DNA of 64,000 bases from Falcatimonas sp. MSJ-15. Its GTDB lineage: Bacteria > Bacillota > Clostridia > Lachnospirales > Lachnospiraceae. The DNA lies in contig NZ_JAHLQC010000005.1 of the NCBI RefSeq assembly GCF_018918265.1, positions 62,001-126,000 of the forward strand, written 5' to 3'. Shown in pieces: positions 15,872 through 25,491 of this stretch. Each line of letters begins with the position of its first letter. Position 1 is the stretch's first letter. The position numbers and the translations under genes are program-made. A model generated the notes under the pieces. It was not told where the DNA came from. It saw only the letters and a list, made by a program, of their open reading frames with translations, and searched no databases.

Positions 15872-18121
15872 ATGAAAGACAAGATTTTTGGTATTTTGCA
15901 GAGAATTGGAAGAAGCTTTATGTTCCCTATAGCAATTCTTCCGGTAGCAGGACTGTTGCTCGGCCTTGGAAGTTCATTTACCAATGCCACAACAATTGCA
16001 ACGTATGGACTTGAGGGAATACTTGGAGATGGAACAATACTTCACTCATTGTTAGTAATTATGAATAAGGTCGGAAGTGCAATATTCGATAATCTGCCAT
16101 TGATATTCGCAGTAGGTGTAGCGATAGGTATGGCGAAAAAAGAAAAAGAAGTCGCAGCTCTTTCAGCACTTATCGCATATTTTGTTATGAATATATCAAT
16201 AAGTGCGATGCTTGAACTTACTGGTAAAGTACTTGCTGATGGAAGTATAGCAGATGGTGTTCTTGAAGGAACAATAACATCTGTATGTGGTATCAATACA
16301 TTACAGATAGGTGTATTCGGAGGTATTATAGTCGGTCTTGGTGTTGCAGCACTTCATAATCGTTTCCATAAGATTGTATTGCCTAACGCTTTATCATTCT
16401 TTGGAGGTTCAAGATTTGTACCTATTATATCAACAATTGTATATATGTTTGTCGGAATACTTATGTATTTTGTATGGCCTGTTGTACAGAATGGAATCTA
16501 TGCATTAGGATCACTTGTAACAGGAACAGGATATTTTGGAACTCTTATTTTTGGTATTATAAAAAGAGCATTAATCCCATTTGGACTTCATCATGTATTC
16601 TATCTTCCATTCTGGCAGACAGCAGTTGGTGGAACAATGGAAGTTGGCGGAAAACTTATAGCAGGTGGACAGAATATATTCTTTGCACAGCTTGCAGATG
16701 CAGCTAACATTACACATTTTAGTGCAGATGCGACAAGATATTTCTCAGGTGAATTTATATTCATGATATTTGGTCTTCCTGGTGCAGCACTTGCAATGTA
16801 TCGTACAGCTAAGCCTGAGAAGAGAAAAGCAGCAGGCGGACTTTTGTTATCAGCAGCTCTTACAAGTATGTTAACAGGTATTACAGAACCTATTGAGTTC
16901 TCATTCTTATTCGTAGCACCTGTATTATTCGGAGTTCAGGTAATACTTGCCGGAAGTGCATATATGATTGCACATATACTTAATATTGCAGTTGGACTTA
17001 CATTCTCAGGTGGTTTCCTTGATCTATTATTATTTGGTATATTACAAGGTAATGCTAAGACTAGCTGGCTTAGAATTATTCCAGTAGGAATTATATATTT
17101 TGTACTATATTATGTAATATTCACTGTTCTTATTAAGAAGTTAAATCTTAAGACACCGGGACGTGAAGACGATGACGAAGAGACAAAATTATATACAAAA
17201 GCTGATGTTAATGCTAAGAGAGAAGCAGCAAAAGGCAATGCAGATGTAAGCAATAATAGTATTAATCAGAGTGATGAATTAAGTGCCATTATAACAAGAG
17301 GACTTGGTGGAGCGGCTAATATAGAAGATGTAGACTGTTGTGCAACAAGATTAAGATGTACAGTAAGAGAGCCTAAGCTTGTAGATGATGCACTTCTAAA
17401 GTCAACAAAAGCATCAGGTGTTATCCATAAAGGTCAGGGTGTACAGATAATATATGGACCGGGCGTAACTGTTATTAAAGCTAATCTTGAAGAATATCTT
17501 GAACATGCACCATTAGAAACTGTGGAGACTGGTAATATTAACAGTAGTAACACTGATAACAACAATAATGTGGATAAAGTAAAAATAAATGATACAAATA
17601 GTGGAAATGTTGATGCTAATAGTGGTAAAATAGAAAAAACAGATAAAAAGGTTAAGGAAACTGTAATAATATCAAGTCCAATAAGCGGTATAGCAGCAGA
17701 TCTTTCAACAACACCTGATGAAGCTTTTGCAGGAAGAATGATGGGAGATGGTGCAGTTGTAACACCACAGGATGTAATTGTGAGTGCACCGGAAGATGGA
17801 GAAGTATGCTTCGTATTTGACACAAAACATGCGATAGGATTTATGACAGATACAGGCATAAGCATGTTAATTCATGTTGGTATTGATACAGTTAAGCTTG
17901 AAGGCAAAGGATTCGAGTGCTATGTTGAGAATGGTCAGAAAGTTAAAAAGGGTGATAAGATGTTAAAACTTGACCTTGATTATCTAAAAGAACATGCACC
18001 ATCAATTGCAACACCTGTATTATGTACAGAACTTGAAGATAATCAGAAGATTAGACTTCTTAGAGATGGAAGTATTAAAGCAGGTGAACCACTATTTGCG
18101 ATTGATACTTATGAAGAATAG
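15872..18121 (+). CDS. PTS EIICBA, glucose/N-acetylglucosamine family
   Basis: This is a 749-residue fused sugar permease-kinase. The IIC membrane domain spans about 1-425 (RIGRSFMFPIAILPVAGLLLGLGS at the start; GLHHVFYLPFW and ITEPIEFSFLF near the binding site). IIB (about 465-545) carries the phosphorylated cysteine in VDCCATRLRC. An Asn/Asp/Lys-rich linker joins it to IIA (about 600-749), with DTKHAIGFMTD and the active-site histidine in LIHVGIDTV. It takes up and phosphorylates a hexose using phosphate passed from HPr. PtsG and NagE share this architecture and cannot be separated here. Control is by the leader upstream and the antiterminator gene downstream. Confidence 0.92.
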   Translation: MKDKIFGILQRIGRSFMFPIAILPVAGLLLGLGSSFTNATTIATYGLEGILGDGTILHSLLVIMNKVGSAIFDNLPLIFAVGVAIGMAKKEKEVAALSALIAYFVMNISISAMLELTGKVLADGSIADGVLEGTITSVCGINTLQIGVFGGIIVGLGVAALHNRFHKIVLPNALSFFGGSRFVPIISTIVYMFVGILMYFVWPVVQNGIYALGSLVTGTGYFGTLIFGIIKRALIPFGLHHVFYLPFWQTAVGGTMEVGGKLIAGGQNIFFAQLADAANITHFSADATRYFSGEFIFMIFGLPGAALAMYRTAKPEKRKAAGGLLLSAALTSMLTGITEPIEFSFLFVAPVLFGVQVILAGSAYMIAHILNIAVGLTFSGGFLDLLLFGILQGNAKTSWLRIIPVGIIYFVLYYVIFTVLIKKLNLKTPGREDDDEETKLYTKADVNAKREAAKGNADVSNNSINQSDELSAIITRGLGGAANIEDVDCCATRLRCTVREPKLVDDALLKSTKASGVIHKGQGVQIIYGPGVTVIKANLEEYLEHAPLETVETGNINSSNTDNNNNVDKVKINDTNSGNVDANSGKIEKTDKKVKETVIISSPISGIAADLSTTPDEAFAGRMMGDGAVVTPQDVIVSAPEDGEVCFVFDTKHAIGFMTDTGISMLIHVGIDTVKLEGKGFECYVENGQKVKKGDKMLKLDLDYLKEHAPSIATPVLCTELEDNQKIRLLRDGSIKAGEPLFAIDTYEE

Positions 18122-18153
18122 GTATAAAAATAAAATGTGAGTGGGGAAGGATT

Positions 18154-18990
18154 ATGTACAGAATTGAGAAGGTATTAAACCATAATACGGTTATTGCCAT
18201 TCATCCTGATAATAAGCAGGAATGTCTTATAATGGGGAAAGGAATTGGCTTTGGACGTAAGATAACAGAAGAGATTGACATAAGAGAAGAAGATAAAGTA
18301 TATTCGCTTAATAAGTATACAGACAGAGGAAGTGCTAAGAATATAGTAAAATCAATACAACCACAATTTCTTGAGATTGCGTCAAAAGTTCTTAGCGAGG
18401 CAGAAGCTAAGTTTGGCAAGATAGACAAAACTGTATTATTCCCGCTTGCAGATCATATAGCATTTGCTGTTAAGCGAATTAAGAATGATGAACAGCTTAG
18501 TAATCCGCTTACAGAAGATATAAGAGTACTCTTTCATATGGAATACAAGGTAGCAGAATGTATAAGACCTCTTTTGAAAAAAATGTATGATATAGATATT
18601 GATGATGACGAAGTAGGCTATGTGGCACTTCATGTTCATTCAGCGATTAATGATGAGAATGTATCACAGGCAATGCAGATGGCAAGAGCAGTAAGAGAGT
18701 GTATAACACTTGTAGAAAAAGAAACCAGGAAGCCTATAGATGTAATGTCATTATCTTACAATCGTCTTATGAATCATATAAGATATATGGTAGCAAGAGC
18801 AATGACTGGAGAGAAGCTTAAAGTTAATATGAATGATTATATGGAAGTGAAGTTTCCAGGATCATTCGCAACAGCCAGAACAATATGTGACGAGATAGCA
18901 GCCAATCTAAAGTGTAGCTTTGAAGAAGTGGAGATAGGTTATCTTGCAATCCATATTGAGAGAGTGACTAATGATGAGATTAACGAATAA
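18154..18990 (+). CDS. BglG/LicT/GlcT-family transcription antiterminator
   Basis: This 278-residue protein has an N-terminal CAT RNA-binding domain (about 1-57, starting MYRIEKVLNHNTVIA and containing GKGIGFGRK). Two PTS regulatory domains follow: PRD1 (about 65-170, histidines in LADHIAFAVKR and YVALHVHSA) and PRD2 (about 175-278, histidines in LMNHIRYM and LAIHIERV). It binds the leader of the PTS mRNA and prevents termination unless EII phosphorylates it. It lies 32 bp after the PTS gene and is preceded by GGGGAAGG, so it is encoded in the operon it controls. Confidence 0.92.
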   Translation: MYRIEKVLNHNTVIAIHPDNKQECLIMGKGIGFGRKITEEIDIREEDKVYSLNKYTDRGSAKNIVKSIQPQFLEIASKVLSEAEAKFGKIDKTVLFPLADHIAFAVKRIKNDEQLSNPLTEDIRVLFHMEYKVAECIRPLLKKMYDIDIDDDEVGYVALHVHSAINDENVSQAMQMARAVRECITLVEKETRKPIDVMSLSYNRLMNHIRYMVARAMTGEKLKVNMNDYMEVKFPGSFATARTICDEIAANLKCSFEEVEIGYLAIHIERVTNDEINE

Positions 18991-19065
18991 CAATATGCTT
19001 ATATGAGATATTATGTTACAAGTAAACATAATGGAGCAATAGAATTGTTAATCCGTAAAAACTAC

Positions 19066-19094
19066 TTGACTTTAACAAAGAATTTGATTATATT
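19066..19094 (+). promoter_or_regulatory. Promoter of the thrS T-box transcript
   Basis: TTGACT (19066-19071) and TATATT (19089-19094) are 17 bp apart, immediately before the T-box leader. Confidence 0.65.
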
Positions 19095-19099
19095 AAAAA

Positions 19100-19416
19100 T
19101 AACGTGTTGATGAGAAGAGTACACTGTGGAAGATCAACAGAAAGGTATATATGTGATGAGAGTATACCAGATCAGAAGCTTTGGAAGACCACCTCTGAGC
19201 GGCCCTAATAAGGTCCGGTGATTCCGTTATAATCATTAAGAGATTCCTTAATGTGAGTCTTATATATAGAGAATGATATAAGAATATATGGTATATATAA
19301 GGTTATAAGCTATATATAGGATTATAAGACTGGCAGCAGGAATGAAATAGGGTGGAACCGCGAACGATATATTCGCCCCTTGTGTAATATATGATATTAT
19401 ACAAGGGGCTTTTTGT
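19100..19416 (+). promoter_or_regulatory. Threonine T-box riboswitch with terminator
   Basis: A classic T-box sequence AGGGTGGAACCGCG lies at 19349-19362. It precedes a strong G/C-rich terminator hairpin (GCCCCTTG...CAAGGGGC) with a T-run ending about 19415. Stem I begins near GATGAGAAGAGTA at about 19109. The specifier region contains ACCACC at 19188-19193, giving a threonine codon ACC in either of two registers, which agrees with thrS downstream. Uncharged tRNA-Thr pairing with the specifier and the T-box would block the terminator and raise thrS expression. Confidence 0.93.
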
Positions 19417-19470
19417 ATATATCATAATAAGGATACTATTTTTAAAAAAATATAAAAAGGAGACACAAAA

Positions 19471-21237
19471 ATGGTAGATTTTAAAAATGACGAACGTCTT
19501 AACACACTTAATCATTCATGTGCACATGTAATGGCACAGGCAATCAAGCACTTATATCCACAGGCAAAGTTCTGGGTAGGACCTGTTGTAACAGAAGGTT
19601 TCTATTATGATGTGGATCTTGGTGATGCAGTAATTAAAGATGAAGACATTCCAGCAATAGAAAAAGAGATGAAAAAAGTATGTAAGGAAGGCAAGAAGAT
19701 ATACAGAAGAGAAGTATCAAAAGCTGAAGCTTTAGAACTTTTTGCCGGTGACGAATACAAGTTAGATCTTATATCAGATCTTGAAGATGGCAATATTACA
19801 GTATATGATCAGGGTGATTATACAGATCTTTGTCGTGGACCTCATGTTGATAATACTAAGTTATGTAAGAACTTTAAGTTAGTTAAACATTCAGGTGTAT
19901 ATTGGAAAGGCGATGCTAATAATAAAGTACTTCAAAGAATCTATGGTGTATGTTTCCCAACACCGGAAGAACTTGATGAACATCTTAAATTATTAGAAGA
20001 AGCTAAAGAACGTGACCACAGAAAGATTGGCAAAGACATGCAGTTATTCATGGTTGATGACTTAATCGGACGTGGACTTCCAATGTTCCTTCCAAAAGGA
20101 TATACAGTATGGCAGGAGCTTGAGAATTATATTAAAGCAAAAGAGAGAAAGTTAGGATATCTTCATGTAATGACACCTTGTGTAGGTACAGTTAATCTCT
20201 ATAAGACATCAGGCCATTGGGATCATTACAAAGATAATATGTTCCCTGCAATGGAAGTTGAAGGCGAATCATTCGTACTTCGTCCAATGAACTGTCCACA
20301 TCATATGATGATATATGCTAACAGACTTCATTCATACAAAGATCTTCCAATACGTATCGGTGAGATCGCACATGATTTCCGTTTTGAAGCAAGTGGAACA
20401 TTAAAAGGTATTGAGAGAGGAAGACACTTCTGTCAGAATGATGCACATCTTTTTGTTACACCAGAGCAGATTGAAGAAGAATTCTCAAAAGTAGTTGATT
20501 TAATCTTTGATGTATATAAAGACTTTAATATCACAGACTATCGTTGCGTACTCTCATTAAGAGATCCAGCTGATAAAGTAAAATATCATGATGATGATGA
20601 GATGTGGAATAAAGCAGAAGATGCATTAAGAAGAGTTCTTAATGATCTTGGAATTGAATATACAGAAGAGATTGGTGAAGCTGCATTCTACGGACCAAAA
20701 CTTGATGTTAATGTTAAGCCTGCTGTAGGTAATGAATATACATTATCAACATGTCAGTTAGACTTCTGTCTTCCAGCTAAGTTCAACTTAACTTATGTAG
20801 ATAAGGACGGAAGCAAGAAGACACCTGTAGTTCTTCACAGAGCTATTCTTGGTTCTCTTGACAGATTCATGGCATATATTCTTGAAGAGACAAAAGGTAA
20901 TCTTCCACTTTGGCTTGCACCTGTACAGGCTAAGATTCTTCCTGTTAAAACAGATGATGAAGAATTACTAGCTTATGTTCATGAGATCTATGATATGTTA
21001 GATGCAGAAGGTATAAGAGTTGAGAGCGATGAGAGAGCAGAGAAGTTAAGTTATCGTCTTCGTGAAGCACAGATTCAGAAAGTTCCATATCTTCTTGTAC
21101 TTGGTAACAATGAGAAGAATGAGAAGACTATATCATATAGATTACATGGAGCACAGAAGACAACAACTGTTCCTTGTAAAGACTTCGTAAAGAAGATGGT
21201 AGAAGCTATTAAGACTAAGAAACTTGATCTTGATTAA
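19471..21237 (+). CDS. thrS: Threonyl-tRNA synthetase lacking the TGS domain
   Basis: This 588-residue class II synthetase attaches threonine to tRNA-Thr. The usual enzyme is about 640 residues and begins with a TGS domain. Here the protein starts directly at the editing domain (HSCAH at about 15, CRGPHV at about 123). The catalytic core follows (motif 2 region near IAHDFRFEASGTLKGIERGRHFCQNDAH; zinc ligands including Cys in RPMNCPHH; motif 3 in LHRAILGSLDRFMAYILEE). The anticodon-binding domain is at about 490-588. AAAAAGGAG lies nine bases before the ATG, and no TGS-like sequence is visible between the terminator and the start. The loss therefore looks genuine. Confidence 0.95.
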   Translation: MVDFKNDERLNTLNHSCAHVMAQAIKHLYPQAKFWVGPVVTEGFYYDVDLGDAVIKDEDIPAIEKEMKKVCKEGKKIYRREVSKAEALELFAGDEYKLDLISDLEDGNITVYDQGDYTDLCRGPHVDNTKLCKNFKLVKHSGVYWKGDANNKVLQRIYGVCFPTPEELDEHLKLLEEAKERDHRKIGKDMQLFMVDDLIGRGLPMFLPKGYTVWQELENYIKAKERKLGYLHVMTPCVGTVNLYKTSGHWDHYKDNMFPAMEVEGESFVLRPMNCPHHMMIYANRLHSYKDLPIRIGEIAHDFRFEASGTLKGIERGRHFCQNDAHLFVTPEQIEEEFSKVVDLIFDVYKDFNITDYRCVLSLRDPADKVKYHDDDEMWNKAEDALRRVLNDLGIEYTEEIGEAAFYGPKLDVNVKPAVGNEYTLSTCQLDFCLPAKFNLTYVDKDGSKKTPVVLHRAILGSLDRFMAYILEETKGNLPLWLAPVQAKILPVKTDDEELLAYVHEIYDMLDAEGIRVESDERAEKLSYRLREAQIQKVPYLLVLGNNEKNEKTISYRLHGAQKTTTVPCKDFVKKMVEAIKTKKLDLD

Positions 21238-21242
21238 TAATT

Positions 21243-21345
21243 AATCCTCCTTAGATGGTTAGAGAAGACATATATTCTTAATTATAAGTATCAGATGAAT
21301 AATTAAGTAATATATGCTTCTCTTCCATAAGGAGGATTTTTTAAA
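21243..21345. terminator. Long convergent terminator between thrS and the GH43 gene
   Basis: AATCCTCCTTA (21243-21253) pairs with TAAGGAGGATT (21328-21338). Inside, AGAGAAG/CTTCTCT, ATATATT/AATATAT and TTAATT/AATTAA continue the stem, giving an imperfect hairpin of about 96 nt. A T-run follows on the plus side. It serves thrS and probably the converging GH43 gene. Confidence 0.75.
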
Positions 21346-21356
21346 AATCAATATAT

Positions 21357-22307
21357 TTAACGTTCAGATACAGGCTTATGATAATTGGATAAACGTTCAT
21401 ATTCAGAGTCTGTGATTGTAAGGACTGTACCATGTTTAAATCCGTATGGGAAAGAAAATTCATTATCAGCTCTTGTAAAAATGCCTGTTGAGATATCATT
21501 GCTTAGGAATGGAATATATCCCTGACCTTCAGCACCACAGCCATAAAAATCTAACATAAGACACCATTTGCCATCGGATGTCTTAAATGCTGTTGGAGCT
21601 TCATATAATCCTTCTTCTAAATCTTTCATACTCTCATCAAAAGCAGTAATACGTTCAAAAGGTCCGGTTGCATTATCGCTCTTTAGAAGAATAACTCTTG
21701 AAGGATTGGCTTCGCTTTTAACAAAGAGATAGAATATTCCATCTTCTTCATACATCGCAGAATCTATTACAGGACCTTCATTATCACGTCTGTATAGAAG
21801 TTTTGGTGCTGAGAATGTATTAAAATCTTTGGTTCTTGAGTAAAATATACCTTTTGGACCAAAGTTGTTATCGCTGTGTGATGAAGACCAGTGAACTATA
21901 TAATCTTTATTTTTACTATCATATATAATATCAGGTGCCCATAGACATCCATAATTCTCATCGCCAAGTTTTACCATAGTCTGATTAGACCAGTGAATAA
22001 GGTCATCAGATTTCCACATTACCAGACATTTGCTGCCTTCATTTGATACTTTAGTCCATGAATTTTCATATTTATATGGCATTCCATAAGCAAGACTTAA
22101 GTCTGTTGCCATAATTACGAATTTATTATCTTTGGTTCTTGTAATGGTGAAGTCACGAACACCTTTATCGCCTTCATAACTCCATAATACAGGATTACCA
22201 TCGTTGACACTTTCCCAGTTAAAGCCATCTTTACTTATTCCAAAGTATACTTGTTCTCCGTCAGGTGTTCTTTTTTCTTTAAAATGTACAAATAGATAAG
22301 CACTCAT
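21357..22307 (-). CDS. Cytoplasmic glycoside hydrolase family 43 protein
   Basis: This is a 316-residue five-bladed propeller enzyme of the GH43 type with no signal peptide. It should act on imported arabino- or xylo-oligosaccharides. Candidate catalytic residues are Asp in GVRDFTITR, the modulating Asp in GPVIDSAMYEEDG, and the acid Glu in GLYEAPTAFK. The central part shows repeated blade motifs (CLWAPDIIYD, IVHWSSSHSD). Linkage specificity cannot be read from the sequence. It is read on the minus strand with AAGGAGGATTTTT before its ATG, convergent to thrS and divergent from the GT8 genes. It complements the secreted pectate lyase. Confidence 0.82.
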   Translation of the reverse strand: MSAYLFVHFKEKRTPDGEQVYFGISKDGFNWESVNDGNPVLWSYEGDKGVRDFTITRTKDNKFVIMATDLSLAYGMPYKYENSWTKVSNEGSKCLVMWKSDDLIHWSNQTMVKLGDENYGCLWAPDIIYDSKNKDYIVHWSSSHSDNNFGPKGIFYSRTKDFNTFSAPKLLYRRDNEGPVIDSAMYEEDGIFYLFVKSEANPSRVILLKSDNATGPFERITAFDESMKDLEEGLYEAPTAFKTSDGKWCLMLDFYGCGAEGQGYIPFLSNDISTGIFTRADNEFSFPYGFKHGTVLTITDSEYERLSNYHKPVSER

Positions 22308-22518
22308 AAAAATCCTCCTTAGCTCTGTCAGTTTGTTTTATTGATATTACAGTTGATGCAAAACTGTTAATAAAGCATAACCTGATTATATCAGATATCA
22401 CAGTAAAAATCTATTTAAAGTTAAATTAATATACAAAAGTCTAAATACTATATCTACAGAAATTATCCTTTACCAAGTAATAAAAATGGGATATAATCAT
22501 TAACTGACAGAGTATTTT

Positions 22519-22547
22519 TTGACAATTACTTAGTTGATTAATATTTA
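22519..22547 (+). promoter_or_regulatory. Promoter of the GT8/acyltransferase cluster
   Basis: TTGACA (22519-22524) and TATTTA (22542-22547) are 17 bp apart, close before the first glycosyltransferase start. An 11-bp motif AACTGACAGAG (22502-22512) lies just upstream and recurs inverted at 22323-22333 beside the divergent GH43 start. Confidence 0.55.
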
Positions 22548-22569
22548 ATTGCAATATGAAAGGATATCT

Positions 22570-23406
22570 ATGGTAAATATACTTTTATGTGGGAATAAGA
22601 AAGTGTTTGATGGTGCGCTTACACAGCTTATATCCATGACAAACAGGACAGACGAGACGATAAAGTGTTATATAATGACAATGGAATTAACAAGAATTAA
22701 TCCTGATTTTTTAAGTATTACAGATAGTCAGGTTGAATTCTTAAGAGAAGTTATAAAGAGGAAGAATAAAGATAATGATGTAATAAAACTTGATGTTACT
22801 GAACTTTATGAGAAAGAGTTCGGTGGATGTGCCAACGAGACAGCATATTGTACACCATATACATTATTAAGACTTCTTGCAGATCTTATAGATGAGATTC
22901 CGGATAAACTTTTGTATCTTGATATTGATATTATGATTGGTAATGATATAAAAGAACTTTATGATATTGATATAAGTGATTATGAGTATGCAGCTGTTAA
23001 AGAAAAGTATGGATGTTGGCTTATAAGACCGGATTATATTAATGCAGGAATGTTGTTATTCAATATGAAAAAAGTAAAAGAGACAGGCCTTTTGGCAAAA
23101 GCAAGACAGAGAATTAAGACGAAGAAGATGCTCTTTGCAGATCAGGATGCAATATATTGGTCAACAACGAAGAAGAAGATCATACCAAGACGTTTTAATG
23201 AGCAGTCAAAGTTTGACAGAAAAGATACAGTTGTATGTCATTTCTGTAAAAGACTTATGTTGTTGCCATATCCACATACAGAGAATTATAAGCAGTGGAA
23301 TGTGGATGAGATACATAGAGAACTTAAATGTTTTTATTTTGATAGGGATCTGGATGAATATCTTTTGCTAAAAAAAGAGTATGAGAGCAGAAAAACAGAT
23401 ATTTAG
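22570..23406 (+). CDS. Glycosyltransferase family 8 protein (first)
   Basis: This is a retaining nucleotide-sugar glycosyltransferase of about 278 residues. An ATG at 22570 with AAAGG eight bases upstream is chosen over an in-frame TTG at 22549. The GT-A fold shows the family features: an N-terminal ILLCGNKKVFDGALTQLISM, TPYTLLRLLADLI, the metal-binding DxD in YLDIDIMIG, a later NAGMLLFNM and a histidine-containing VVCHFCKRL. It has no membrane segment or signal. A second GT8 gene and two PlsC-like acyltransferases follow, so a glycolipid or lipid-linked sugar is a reasonable guess for its product. Confidence 0.85.
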   Translation: MVNILLCGNKKVFDGALTQLISMTNRTDETIKCYIMTMELTRINPDFLSITDSQVEFLREVIKRKNKDNDVIKLDVTELYEKEFGGCANETAYCTPYTLLRLLADLIDEIPDKLLYLDIDIMIGNDIKELYDIDISDYEYAAVKEKYGCWLIRPDYINAGMLLFNMKKVKETGLLAKARQRIKTKKMLFADQDAIYWSTTKKKIIPRRFNEQSKFDRKDTVVCHFCKRLMLLPYPHTENYKQWNVDEIHRELKCFYFDRDLDEYLLLKKEYESRKTDI

Positions 23407-23524
23407 ATGAAATTAGTTAATTGTAAGATTTAAGATTAATATAAAAATAGATATTTAATATATACTATTATAGAATATAGTTATATAATTATAAAAAATA
23501 AAGAAATGAAAGGAAGAATTAATT

Positions 23525-24448
23525 ATGAAGTATAAAGATAGTGATATACAGGTTTTTTTCTCAGTTGATGACAGATATTGTCCATTCCTTGCAGTGGCAA
23601 TTCAGTCAATAGTTGATAATGCGTCAAAGGATAATACATATTATCTGCATATTCTGCACACATATATAAGTGAGCATAACAAGGAACATCTTGTAAAATA
23701 TGAAAGTGATAATATTCATATTGATTTTGTTAATCTTAGTGAATATGTTGGCGCACTTAATGATAAACTTTATACAAGAGATTATTATAGCAAGACAACA
23801 TATTTTAGATTATTCATACCGGAATTATTTAAAGATATGAAAAAAGCATTGTATATAGACAGTGATATTGTAGTAGTGGATGATATTGCTAACCTTTATA
23901 ATGTTGATCTTGGTGATAATCTTGTAGGAGCTGTACCTGATATGACAGTTGCACTTGTACCGGAGTTCGTTGATTATGTTGAGAGAGTTATAGGCGTATC
24001 TTCTTATAAGAAATATTTTAATGCCGGTGTTATGCTTATGAATCTTGAAGCAATGCGTGAATTCAAGTTTGAAGAAAAGTTTATCTATATGTTAAGTATT
24101 GTAAAATACGAGGTTGCACAGGATCAGGATTATCTTAATAGAATGTGCAAAGGAAGAGTTAAGATTCTGCCATATGAATGGAATAGAATGCCGATAGAAA
24201 AAGAAAATACCGATAAAGAACATGTAAAACTTGTTCATTACAATCTTGCTTTCAAACCATGGCATTTTGAGAATATTCTTTTTCAGGAATATTTTTGGAA
24301 ATATGCAGGTGAGACAGAATATCTTGATGAGATAGAGATTATCAAGAAGAATTTTACAGAAGAAGATAGAATAAAAGGAGAAGTAAGTAACCAGAAACTT
24401 ATAGAACTTGCAGCTAAGCAGACTGACTGTGTTGGCTATGAAAAATAG
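23525..24448 (+). CDS. Glycosyltransferase family 8 protein (second)
   Basis: This 307-residue GT8 enzyme resembles the LPS galactosyl/glucosyltransferase group. It has IQVFFSVDDRYCPFLAVAIQSIV at the N terminus, KTTYFRLFIPEL, DxD in ALYIDSDIVVVDD, FNAGVMLMNLEAM, DQDYLNRMCKGRVKILPYEWN and the His of LVHYNLAFKPW. It transfers a sugar from a nucleotide donor with a metal ion. It is only distantly like the preceding GT8 protein, so it is not a recent duplicate. GAAAGGAAG precedes the ATG. The acyltransferase gene begins 17 bp downstream, suggesting cotranscription. Confidence 0.9.
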   Translation: MKYKDSDIQVFFSVDDRYCPFLAVAIQSIVDNASKDNTYYLHILHTYISEHNKEHLVKYESDNIHIDFVNLSEYVGALNDKLYTRDYYSKTTYFRLFIPELFKDMKKALYIDSDIVVVDDIANLYNVDLGDNLVGAVPDMTVALVPEFVDYVERVIGVSSYKKYFNAGVMLMNLEAMREFKFEEKFIYMLSIVKYEVAQDQDYLNRMCKGRVKILPYEWNRMPIEKENTDKEHVKLVHYNLAFKPWHFENILFQEYFWKYAGETEYLDEIEIIKKNFTEEDRIKGEVSNQKLIELAAKQTDCVGYEK

Positions 24449-24465
24449 GATAAAACGGAGGAGTT

Positions 24466-25344
24466 ATGAAGCATAAGAAAGACCCGAATCAGGTTATTGA
24501 AAAATCACCAGATAGATTAGAGATTATGAAGGAGATAGAGAAGCTTGAGCTTGAAGGTAAATTTGATGTAGATCCTGAAAAGGATCCACCGACAATAGTT
24601 CTTCTTCCTGATAAAGTTGATTATCTTAGAACAAAAAGTTCAAGCAAAGTTAAGACGAAGGTCGCTAATAAGATAGGAGAGAAGTTCCTTGATGAAATTT
24701 TAAAGACTAATAAACTTATAATAAAAGAAGTTAATGGGCTTGAATATCTCAACAGAGTTAAGACTGGTGCGATTATTACATGCAATCATTTTAATCCATT
24801 TGACTCACTCACTATTGAAAAAGTATTCAGAATGTCAGAACATGCAGGTTCAAAGACTCTTTATAAAGTTATAAGAGAAGGTAATTATACGAACTTTCCC
24901 GGATTATATGGATTCTTCTTTAGAAACTGTGATACACTTCCATTAAGTTCGGATAGAAGGACTATGATGGAATTTATGGAAGCTGTTGAGACTATACTTA
25001 ATGATGAAGATTTTATTCTGATATATCCGGAACAGAGCCTATGGTGGAATTATAAGAAGCCAAAGCCACTTAAGATTGGTGCATTTAAGTTTGCAGCAAT
25101 GCATAAAGTGCCTGTAATTCCTATATTTATAACTATGCAGGACAGCGATATTATAGGAGATGATGGCTTTCCGGTTCAGAAATATATCGTTAATATAAGT
25201 GAGGCTATATATCCTGATGCTAATCTGTCAGTTAGAGAGAATAAAGAGCAGATGAGAGATAAGAATTTTGAGATATGGAAGAATATATACGAAGATTTTT
25301 ATAAGATTCCGCTTACTTATACGACTATTAAGAAAGATGAGTAA
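24466..25344 (+). CDS. PlsC-like acyltransferase (first)
   Basis: This is a 292-residue lysophospholipid-type acyltransferase. The PlsC motifs are ITCNHFNPFDSL (the NHxxxxD catalytic pair), a loop with NCDTLPLSSDRR, and ILIYPEQSLWW (motif III, in which YPEQ stands for the usual FPEGT). An N-terminal charged extension of about 85 residues precedes the domain. It has no strong membrane segment, so peripheral binding is likely. It follows the second GT8 gene by 17 bp with CGGAGG before its ATG. It may acylate a glycolipid or lysophosphatidate; the acceptor is unknown. Confidence 0.82.
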   Translation: MKHKKDPNQVIEKSPDRLEIMKEIEKLELEGKFDVDPEKDPPTIVLLPDKVDYLRTKSSSKVKTKVANKIGEKFLDEILKTNKLIIKEVNGLEYLNRVKTGAIITCNHFNPFDSLTIEKVFRMSEHAGSKTLYKVIREGNYTNFPGLYGFFFRNCDTLPLSSDRRTMMEFMEAVETILNDEDFILIYPEQSLWWNYKKPKPLKIGAFKFAAMHKVPVIPIFITMQDSDIIGDDGFPVQKYIVNISEAIYPDANLSVRENKEQMRDKNFEIWKNIYEDFYKIPLTYTTIKKDE

Positions 25345-25491
25345 GAGATATAAAACGTTATAATTATAGAACTATCAGATGGAGAGCAGGTTAGAAGATA
25401 TCTGTTATGATTCTATATAGTTGTAGTTAATGTAAAATAGCTGGCATGATATCTTATATATGCAGATAAAAATTAAAAAGGAAGAGTGTAT

